From assembly GCA_910585165.1 (NCBI GenBank), contig CAJUBX010000078.1, forward strand, positions 1-10,667: a DNA stretch of 10,667 bases, in the 5' to 3' direction. This stretch comes from an uncultured Oscillibacter sp. (GTDB lineage Bacteria > Bacillota > Clostridia > Oscillospirales > Oscillospiraceae). Under the pieces are notes generated by a model. The model was not told where the DNA came from and did no database searches. It was given only the letters and a program-made list of their open reading frames with translations. This document shows, piece after piece, positions 6,837 to 10,667 of the stretch. The position numbers were made by a program, and so were the translations under genes. The stretch's first letter is position 1, and the number at the start of each line of letters is the position of its first letter.

Positions 6837-6923
6837 AAGCCCGCCCTCCTTTCCGCTTTGCCCGTGTTCAAATCCGGCCTTCGGCGGCTGTGAGTACAGC
6901 AGATGATGGCCGGGGCTCCTTCG

Positions 6924-6953
6924 ATTCTATCACGGGCCGCCCCGGCGGCGCAA
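6924..6953 (-). promoter_or_regulatory. Probable promoter of the methyltransferase gene
   Basis: On the minus strand TAGAAT (6924-6929) is preceded by TTGCGC (6948-6953) with 18 bases between. The -35 is weak. It lies back-to-back with the znuC-like promoter, about ten bases apart. Confidence 0.5.
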
Positions 6954-6963
6954 GAAGAAACCC

Positions 6964-6992
6964 TTGACTTTTTCGCCGCCCCGCTGTAAGAT
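6964..6992 (+). promoter_or_regulatory. Promoter of the znuCB-like operon
   Basis: TTGACT (6964-6969) and TAAGAT (6987-6992) are separated by 17 bases. The likely start of transcription lies near 7000, about 30 bases before the znuC-like start codon. Confidence 0.72.
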
Positions 6993-6996
6993 GGCA

Positions 6997-7012
6997 GCAA
7001 TTTACAATTTGC
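6997..7012 (+). promoter_or_regulatory. Possible metalloregulator operator
   Basis: GCAATTTACAATTTGC is an imperfect palindrome (12 of 16 positions symmetric) covering the likely transcription start. A metal-responsive repressor such as a Fur-family protein would fit the gene content. It is not a recognisable match to the Zur or AdcR consensus, so this is tentative. Confidence 0.3.
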
Positions 7013-7029
7013 GAACCGGGAGGCAAGCT

Positions 7030-7743
7030 ATGGAACACGCGGACCTCATCGTCTGCCGGGAGGTATCCCTGGGCTACGAGGGACAAAGCGTCCTGAACCA
7101 TCTGAATCTCCGCGTCCAAGGCGGGGACTACCTCTGCGTCGTGGGGGACAACGGCTCCGGGAAGTCCACCCTGCTCCGGGGGCTTCTGGGCCTTCTGCCG
7201 CCCCTGGCGGGAAGCATTTGGCGGGCGGCGGAGCTGGAGCGGGGAGCCGTGGGCTACCTCCCCCAGCAGACCCGGGCCCAGCGGGATTTCCCCGCCACGG
7301 TGGAGGAGGTGGTCCTCTCCGGCTGCCTGAGCCAGAAGGGCCTGCGGTTCTTCTACTCCGCCGCCCAGCGGTCCCGGGCGCTGATGAACCTGGGCAAGCT
7401 GGGGGTGCTGGAGCTGCGCAGGAGCAGCTACCGGGACCTCTCCGGGGGCCAGCAGCAGCGGGTGCTGCTGGCCCGGGCCCTCTGCGCCGCCGGCCGCCTG
7501 CTGATTCTGGACGAGCCCGTCACCGGGCTGGACCCCGCCGCCGCCCAGGACCTTTACAAGACGCTGCGCTATTTAAATAAGGAGGAGGGCATGGCCGTGG
7601 TCATGGTGACCCACGATCTGCGCCCCGCCCTCCGGGACGCGGGAACGGTGCTGCACATCGGGCACGGGGGGACCTTCCTGGGCTCCCCGGCGGAGTATCT
7701 GGCCTCCCCCTATGGGAGGCGCTTTAAGGAGGCGGCGGAATGA
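7030..7743 (+). CDS. znuC: Zinc/manganese-type ABC transporter ATP-binding protein
   Basis: The 237-residue ATPase has Walker A GDNGSGKST (39-47), Q-loop YLPQQT (76-81), signature LSGGQQQR (137-144), Walker B LLILDEP (157-163) and H-loop VTHD (193-196). The segment FPATVEEVVLSG (87-98) is typical of metal-importer (ZnuC/MntB-like) ATPases. The ATG at 7030 is preceded by GGGAGG with six bases spacing. An earlier in-frame TTG at 6964 lies inside the -35 box and cannot be the start. The stop overlaps the permease start by four bases (ATGA). It would drive metal uptake with the permease encoded next. The metal cannot be decided from the ATPase, and no binding protein gene is nearby. Confidence 0.88.
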   Translation: MEHADLIVCREVSLGYEGQSVLNHLNLRVQGGDYLCVVGDNGSGKSTLLRGLLGLLPPLAGSIWRAAELERGAVGYLPQQTRAQRDFPATVEEVVLSGCLSQKGLRFFYSAAQRSRALMNLGKLGVLELRRSSYRDLSGGQQQRVLLARALCAAGRLLILDEPVTGLDPAAAQDLYKTLRYLNKEEGMAVVMVTHDLRPALRDAGTVLHIGHGGTFLGSPAEYLASPYGRRFKEAAE

Positions 7744-8555
7744 GCCTCATAGACATGTTTTCCTTTCCCTTTATTCAGCGGGCATTGATCGCCGGGGTGC
7801 TGGTGAGCCTGTGCGCCGCGCTGCTGGGGGTGCCGCTGGTGCTGAAACGGTATTCCATGATCGGCGACGGCCTCAGCCACGTGTCCTTCGGGGCCCTGGC
7901 CGTGGCGGCGGCAATGGGCTTCGCGCCGCTGTATTTCGCCATCCCCGTGGTTATTGCGGCGGCCTTCCTCCTCCTCCGGACGGCGGACAGCCCCCGGTGG
8001 AACAGCGACGCCGCCGTCGCCGTGGTCAGCGCCTCCTCCCTGGCGCTGGGGGTGCTGGTGATCTCCAAAACCTCCGGCATGACCACGGATGTGGACAACT
8101 ACATGTTCGGCAGCGTCCTGGCCATGAGCCGGGCGGACGTGGGGCTGTCGGCAGTTTTGTGCGCGGCGGTGCTGGCGCTGTTCGTTTTGTTCTACCACCG
8201 AATGTTCGCCGTGACCTTTGACGAGAGCTTCGCCCGGGCCACGGGGATGAAGGTGGAGCGGTACAACGCCCTTCTTGCCATTTTGACGGCGCTGACCATC
8301 GTCCTGGGGATGCGGATGATGGGGGCCATGCTGATCTCCTCCCTGGTGATTTTCCCGGCGCTGACGGCCATGCGGCTGTTTCGGAGCTTTCTGGGGGTGA
8401 CGGCCTGCGCCGCCGTCACGTCGGTGGGGTGCTTCTGCGCGGGGCTGACCGTGTCCTTCGCCTGGTCCACGCCGGTGGGGGCCACGGTGGTGGCGGCGAA
8501 CCTGGCGCTGTTCCTCCTGGCCTGCGGAGTCTCGGCGCTTCGGCGGAAATCATAA
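7740..8555 (+). CDS. znuB: Zinc/manganese-type ABC transporter permease (ABC-3 family)
   Basis: The 271-residue product is strongly hydrophobic with about eight to nine membrane spans. It carries the ABC-3 family features: MFSFPFIQRALIAGVLVS at the N-terminus, then LVLKRYSMIGDGLSHVSFG near residues 33-51, and MRMMGAMLISSLVIFPAL around 195-212. These define the ZnuB/MntC-type permeases that import zinc or manganese. It overlaps the ATPase gene by four bases, so translation is coupled. The gene ends inside a perfect hairpin that lacks a T-run; the miniature IS200-type element follows at once. No substrate-binding lipoprotein gene follows, unlike the usual znuABC or adcCBA order. Confidence 0.9.
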   Translation: MSLIDMFSFPFIQRALIAGVLVSLCAALLGVPLVLKRYSMIGDGLSHVSFGALAVAAAMGFAPLYFAIPVVIAAAFLLLRTADSPRWNSDAAVAVVSASSLALGVLVISKTSGMTTDVDNYMFGSVLAMSRADVGLSAVLCAAVLALFVLFYHRMFAVTFDESFARATGMKVERYNALLAILTALTIVLGMRMMGAMLISSLVIFPALTAMRLFRSFLGVTACAAVTSVGCFCAGLTVSFAWSTPVGATVVAANLALFLLACGVSALRRKS

Positions 8556-8576
8556 CCACCGGCCATGCCGGTGGTT
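8554..8576 (+). terminator. Hairpin at the end of the permease gene, without a T-tract
   Basis: AACCACCGGC (8554-8563) and GCCGGTGGTT (8567-8576) form a perfect 10-bp stem with a CAT loop, starting inside the TAA stop codon. Only one T follows before TGCACAGG, so termination would be weak. The first arm occurs again at 8873-8882, beyond the mobile element. The T-tract may have been displaced by the insertion. Confidence 0.5.
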
Positions 8577-8591
8577 TGCACAGGCCTCCTT

Positions 8592-8665
8592 GGGGCATGT
8601 CCCGAGCAGAGCCTATAGGCTCATCGAAAGGTCTGCCAATCGCGCAGATTTCCCGGGCTTGCCCC
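8592..8665 (-). other. Multibranched foldable end of the miniature element
   Basis: On the minus strand GGGGCA (8660-8665) can pair with TGCCCC (8592-8597), and CCCGGG (8652-8657) with CTCGGG (8601-8606, one G-U). Inside lie two hairpins: TCTGC/GCAGA (8632-8648) and the perfect 14-base palindrome GAGCCTA/TAGGCTC (8609-8622). Together they form a closed two-armed structure. GGGGC at 8661-8665 can instead pair with GCCCC at 8670-8674, so two folds compete. It may be the single-stranded DNA end recognised by TnpA or a transcribed structured RNA. Confidence 0.5.
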
Positions 8666-8678
8666 TAAAGGGGCTTAT

Positions 8679-8772
8679 TTACTTGCCTTCTTTTACCGGC
8701 TTACCCGTAAAGGGGTCGATGTACTCTGAAATACTCATTCGTGTGTGCTAAACTTGATACATCAAGTTTCAT
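8679..8772 (-). pseudogene. tnpA: IS200/IS605 transposase TnpA, N- and C-terminal remnants joined by deletion
   Basis: The ATG at 8772, behind AAAGGAGG, encodes MKLDVSSLAHT, the start of IS200-type Y1 transposases. The next intact stretch, in another frame from 8738 to the TAA at 8679-8681, encodes MSISEYIDPFTGKPVKEGK, the C-terminal end of the same protein. Reading on from the first ATG gives only a 23-residue product ending at 8701. The family is roughly 130-160 residues long, so about 100-130 residues, including the HUH and the catalytic tyrosine, are missing. The junction lies near 8737-8740. The element could move only with TnpA supplied by another copy. Identification rests on recognition of both ends from family knowledge. 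Confidence 0.75.
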
Positions 8773-8784
8773 CTGGGCTTGATT

Positions 8785-8839
8785 CCTCCTTTGGTTTTTT
8801 GTGGCGGTTGGCAGACCTCTGCTATTATACCAAAGGAGG
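8785..8839 (-). promoter_or_regulatory. tnpA promoter core and ribosome-site-hiding inverted repeat
   Basis: CCTCCTTTGG (minus strand 8839-8830) is the exact complement of CCAAAGGAGG (8794-8785), which contains the tnpA ribosome binding site. The TATAAT at 8824-8829 lies between them. A transcript starting from that box lacks the first arm and is translatable; a transcript entering from outside carries both arms and would hide the site. No clear -35 box is seen. Confidence 0.6.
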
Positions 8840-8886
8840 ATACTTTTTCTTTGCATAGCTAAAGCTTTTTGGAACCACCGGCACAG

Positions 8887-8924
8887 CCTGAGGACCGCCC
8901 TCCGGGCGGTCCTTTTTCCTCAGG
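8887..8924 (+). terminator. Terminator of the znuCB-like operon
   Basis: AGGACCGCCC (8891-8900) and GGGCGGTCCT (8904-8913) form a perfect 10-bp stem with a 3-base loop, followed by TTTTT ending at 8917. CCTGAGG (8887-8893) and CCTCAGG (8918-8924) add an outer inverted pair that reaches into the last codons of the facing gene. The same stem sequence recurs at 9441-9464. Confidence 0.85.
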
Positions 8925-9096
8925 GCTCCTTTTTCCCGTCCAATTCAATCCTGCCGTGCCTGCGCTCATAAGCCTCCACGGCGTCCCGGATCAGGATTAA
9001 AATCTGGCTGTTGGCGGAGCGGCCCTCGTAGGCGGAAACCACATGGAGCTTGTGCAGCAGATTCTCGTCAATGCGGATGGATAAACTCTTCATCAT
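8920..9096 (-). CDS. Small ribbon-helix-helix (Arc/CopG-like) DNA-binding protein
   Basis: The 58-residue product has the plan of a ribbon-helix-helix repressor. A short strand (KSLSIRID, residues 2-9) is followed by helix 1 (ENLLHKLHVVSAYEG), a turn with RSANSQ, and helix 2 (ILILIRDAVEAYERRHG). Such proteins bind operators as dimers. The ATG at 9096 has GAGG six bases upstream; the ATG at 9093 is also possible, and an in-frame TTG at 9108 is unlikely because it overlaps that site. It is divergent from the small acidic protein gene. A symmetric site at 9117-9134 in the shared intergenic region is a plausible target for self-regulation. The stop codon lies at the edge of the facing terminator. 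Confidence 0.8.
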   Translation of the reverse strand: MMKSLSIRIDENLLHKLHVVSAYEGRSANSQILILIRDAVEAYERRHGRIELDGKKEP

Positions 9097-9116
9097 CGTA
9101 AACCTCAAAATAAATT

Positions 9117-9134
9117 TAAAGTATGTTTACTTTA
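9117..9134. promoter_or_regulatory. Palindromic site between the two divergent small genes
   Basis: TAAAGTA-TGTT-TACTTTA is a perfect 7-bp-arm inverted repeat 21 bases upstream of the ribbon-helix-helix start codon. The right arm overlaps a possible plus-strand -35 box (TTTACT 9126-9131, with TATCGT 17 bases on). Its place suggests an operator for the neighbouring repressor controlling both genes. Binding is inferred. Confidence 0.45.
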
Positions 9135-9173
9135 GGCTTATTTTGTGGTATCGTGTAAAGAATAGATGTAAAA

Positions 9174-9194
9174 TATATCTAAACTATATCTAAA
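9174..9194 (+). repeat. Tandem repeat before the small acidic protein gene
   Basis: TATATCTAAA occurs twice (9174-9183 and 9185-9194) separated by one C. The second copy abuts the ribosome binding site GGAG (9195-9198). The spacing of one helical turn would suit cooperative protein binding or an AU-rich translation enhancer. Neither is shown. Confidence 0.6.
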
Positions 9195-9207
9195 GGAGAA
9201 TGCTGAC

Positions 9208-9390
9208 ATGCCCGATTATCAAAAGATGTATCACATTTTGTTCAACGCCATTTCCGACGGGCTGGAGGAGCTGGAGCGGCTCAATATCGGACAGGCAAAG
9301 GAATACCTCCGGGAGGGCCAGGCCCATACGGAGGAGCTGTATATCTCCCAGGGGGAGGCCCCCGGGGAGGAGGAGGACGGCCAGGACTGA
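9208..9390 (+). CDS. Small acidic protein of unknown function
   Basis: The 60-residue product starts at an ATG nine bases after AAAGGAG. It has a predicted helical body (MYHILFNAISDGLEELERLN, residues 7-26, then QAKEYLREGQAHTEELYIS) and a disordered, Glu/Asp-rich tail. The pattern MYxxLxNAxxxxLxxL...AEELYI-like is familiar from small hypothetical proteins of gut Clostridia, but no function is known to me. It has no membrane segment, metal site or nuclease motif. It sits opposite the ribbon-helix-helix gene and before a strong bidirectional terminator. I do not see grounds to call the pair a toxin-antitoxin system. Confidence 0.72.
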   Translation: MPDYQKMYHILFNAISDGLEELERLNIGQAKEYLREGQAHTEELYISQGEAPGEEEDGQD

Positions 9391-9438
9391 GAAGCCGCCG
9401 CCAGTTGGCGCGGCCTGATTCCCCGGAACCCGCATTCA

Positions 9439-9470
9439 AAAGGACCGCCCAAGAGGGCGGTCCTTTGTTT
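9439..9470. terminator. Bidirectional terminator between the small acidic protein gene and dapF
   Basis: A perfect 12-bp stem (AAAGGACCGCCC at 9439-9450 with 9455-9466) closes an AAGA loop. TTTGTTT follows on the plus strand and TTTTG on the minus strand. It serves the convergent genes ending at 9390 and 9484. Confidence 0.9.
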
Positions 9471-9483
9471 CTTCCAGAAAGGC

Positions 9484-10667
9484 TCAGTATTCAATCTCCC
9501 CCGTGTACACCAGCTTGGCGTCTCCCGTCAGGGTGACCCCCTCGCCGGTATAGTGGACGATGAGCTCCCCGCCCTTCACCCGGACGGTGATGTCCCGGTC
9601 CTTCTCGCAAAGGCCGTTTGCGATGGCCGCCGCCGCGGCGGCGCAGGCCCCGGTGCCGCAGGCCATGGTTTCCCCGCTGCCCCGCTCCCAGACCCGCATT
9701 TTGATGGTGCTGGGGTTCACCACCCGGACAAACTCCGTATTGATACGCTCCGGGAAATAGGGCGCGTGCTCGAACCGGGGGCCGATGAACTCAATGTCCA
9801 CCGCGTCCACCCGGCCGCAGAACACCACGCAGTGGGGGTTCCCCATGTCCACGCAGGTGATGCGGTAGGGCCGCCCGGCGATGCGGACGGGGTAGTCCAC
9901 CACCTCTTTTTCCGCGATGGCGAACTTCAGCGCCGAGGTGTCCAGCTCCGCCCGGCCCATGTCCACGCTGGCGGAGGTGACCTTGCCGCCCATGGTGTAG
10001 ACGGTGACGGCCCGCACGCCGCTGGCGGTCTCCACCGTCAATGTCTCCCGGTCCACAAAGCCGTTGTCATAGAGGTACTTGCCCACGCAGCGAAGGGCGT
10101 TGCCCGCCATTTTGCCCTCGCTGCCGTCGGCGTTGAACATCCGCATTTTCGCGTCCGCCGTTTCGGACCGCTCCAGGAGGATGATGCCGTCGGCCCCCAC
10201 GCCGAAGTGGCGGCGGCAGAAGGTGACGCAGAGGGACTCCGGGCAGGTGATATGGCCGTCGAAGTTCTCCAGGAAGATATAGTCGTTGCCGCAGGTCTGC
10301 ATCTTGGTAAAGCGGAGCTTCTCCCGGCGGTCCCGGAGGTGGCAGATATCCACCAGCTCCGTGTTCCCTTGGTTGTAGCGGGACTCCAGGATGTCCGCCA
10401 GGGCCCCGGCGGTGTCCAGGGACGTGAGGCAGGGAATCCCCAGCTGGACGCAGCGGTGGTTCAGGCGGATAAAGTCCCGGATGTACTCCGGCTCCGTGGA
10501 CCCGGTGAGGATGACGTAGTCGATTTTCCCCTCCTCCAGGAGCTGGAAGACCCGGTTGTCCTTCCCCAGCTTTCCCACGACCTCCACGCTGGTGCCCAGG
10601 CGCTCGATCTCATGGGCGGTGCCGTCGGTGGCGTAGAGCTGGAAGCCCAGCTCGTCCAGCTTCCGGG
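9484..10667 (-). CDS. dapF: CarB MGS-like domain fused to diaminopimelate epimerase (5' end outside window)
   Basis: The frame is open from the window edge (first full codon at 10663-10665) to TGA at 9484-9486, 393 residues. The first approximately 105 residues (FQLYATDGTA, GKIDYVILTG, IRDFIRLNHR, IPCLTSLDTAGALADIL) match the C-terminal regulatory MGS-like domain of carbamoyl-phosphate synthase large subunit. From KLRFTKMQTCGNDYIFLEN the chain is a complete diaminopimelate epimerase, which converts LL- to meso-diaminopimelate for lysine and cell-wall synthesis. The join carries no stop and no convincing internal start, because beta strand 1 (LRFTK) precedes the first usable Met. The second catalytic Cys is present in ETMACGTGACA (codon 9658-9660). 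The first is Ala: KMAGNALRC replaces the usual xCGNGxRC (codon 10105-10107). Activity is therefore uncertain. The full CarB part presumably lies upstream. Confidence 0.85.
   Translation of the reverse strand, partial: RKLDELGFQLYATDGTAHEIERLGTSVEVVGKLGKDNRVFQLLEEGKIDYVILTGSTEPEYIRDFIRLNHRCVQLGIPCLTSLDTAGALADILESRYNQGNTELVDICHLRDRREKLRFTKMQTCGNDYIFLENFDGHITCPESLCVTFCRRHFGVGADGIILLERSETADAKMRMFNADGSEGKMAGNALRCVGKYLYDNGFVDRETLTVETASGVRAVTVYTMGGKVTSASVDMGRAELDTSALKFAIAEKEVVDYPVRIAGRPYRITCVDMGNPHCVVFCGRVDAVDIEFIGPRFEHAPYFPERINTEFVRVVNPSTIKMRVWERGSGETMACGTGACAAAAAAIANGLCEKDRDITVRVKGGELIVHYTGEGVTLTGDAKLVYTGEIEY

Larger units (their letters stand above)
8577..8872 (-). mobile_element. Internally deleted IS200/IS605-type element (miniature, non-autonomous)
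   Basis: Read on the minus strand this region has the parts of an IS200-type element. A TATAAT box (8824-8829) comes first, then a strong ribosome binding site (8785-8794), the first codons of TnpA, the last codons of TnpA, a GCCCC-TTTA-GGGGC hairpin (8661-8674) and a complex foldable end. Most of tnpA is missing. Both sides carry GCAGA/TCTGC hairpins (8811-8822; 8632-8648), and an 11-base inverted repeat AGGTCTGCCAA (8629-8639 with 8808-8818) links them. IS200-type elements use subterminal hairpins and no target duplication. The exact ends are uncertain by some tens of bases. There is no other gene in this 300-base stretch. Confidence 0.65.

Noticed and set aside
6997..7012. Definite zinc-repressor (Zur) box
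   Set aside because: The palindrome is imperfect and does not match a Zur or AdcR consensus known to me. It is kept only as a low-confidence site.
6964..7029. Longer znuC-like protein starting at 6964
   Set aside because: The start would be the TTG of the -35 box itself. The ATG at 7030 has a good ribosome site and matches the family N-terminus.
8701..8772. Functional 23-residue peptide gene
   Set aside because: Although it has an excellent ribosome site, its first half is the TnpA start and its second half is TnpA C-terminal codons in the wrong frame, so it is a deletion product.
9097..9108. TTG start at 9108 for the ribbon-helix-helix gene
   Set aside because: It would overlap the GAGG ribosome site that serves the ATG at 9096 and adds residues outside the fold.
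8920..9390. Toxin-antitoxin pair
   Set aside because: The genes are divergent rather than in one operon, and the 60-residue partner has no nuclease, gyrase-poison or membrane toxin features.
10585..10587. Start of the dapF gene at GTG 10587
   Set aside because: The frame stays open to the window edge and the upstream residues (LDELGFQLYATDGTAHEIERLG) continue the MGS-like domain, so the true start is outside the window.
1..10667. CRISPR array, rRNA genes or a large prophage
   Set aside because: No regularly spaced repeats, rRNA sequence or phage structural genes are seen on either strand.

Overview
The window is GC-rich and looks like a chromosome segment of an anaerobic, high-GC Clostridia, most like the Oscillospiraceae (Flavonifractor, Lawsonibacter, Intestinimonas type). 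This is inferred from the lipoprotein, ABC transporter and ribbon-helix-helix sequence styles, the strong GGAGG ribosome binding sites, the sigma-A type promoters and the many intrinsic terminators. No phylogenetic marker was available to prove it.

Layout. (1) 1-358: right end of an IS66-family insertion sequence, with the transposase C-terminus, its terminator and the terminal sequence ending in GCTTAC. (2) 376-915, minus strand: two single-gene tRNA units, tRNA-Arg(CCU) and tRNA-Gly(CCC), each with its own promoter and terminator. (3) 939-5890, minus strand: a sugar or cyclitol uptake operon. In transcription order it encodes a lipoprotein binding protein, an intercistronic hairpin, a duplicated ATPase, a CUT2-type permease and an inositol 2-dehydrogenase-like oxidoreductase, with overlapping or adjacent genes and a strong final terminator. 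Its promoter carries a palindrome over the -10 box, and its leader holds two perfect abutting palindromes. (4) 5952-6836, minus strand: a SAM-dependent methyltransferase with an unusual C-terminal tail. (5) 6964-8576, plus strand: a znuCB-like metal ABC transporter (ATPase plus permease, four-base overlap) with no binding protein in the window. (6) 8577-8872: an internally deleted IS200/IS605 element. It keeps only the first 11 and about the last 19 residues of TnpA, in different frames, plus elaborate foldable ends. (7) 8887-9466: a divergent pair encoding a ribbon-helix-helix regulator and a 60-residue acidic protein, bracketed by two terminators with identical stems. (8) 9484-10667, minus strand: an in-frame fusion of a CarB C-terminal (MGS-like) domain to diaminopimelate epimerase. 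The first catalytic cysteine of the epimerase is replaced by alanine.

How the genes work together: the uptake operon would import a cyclitol or sugar and start its oxidation. The znuCB pair would import zinc or manganese with a binding protein encoded elsewhere. The fused last gene would join carbamoyl phosphate (pyrimidine and arginine) synthesis to lysine and peptidoglycan precursor synthesis. The items most worth a second look are the CarB-DapF fusion with its missing thiol, the miniature IS200-type element with its switch-like folded end, and the small regulator cassette between twin terminators.
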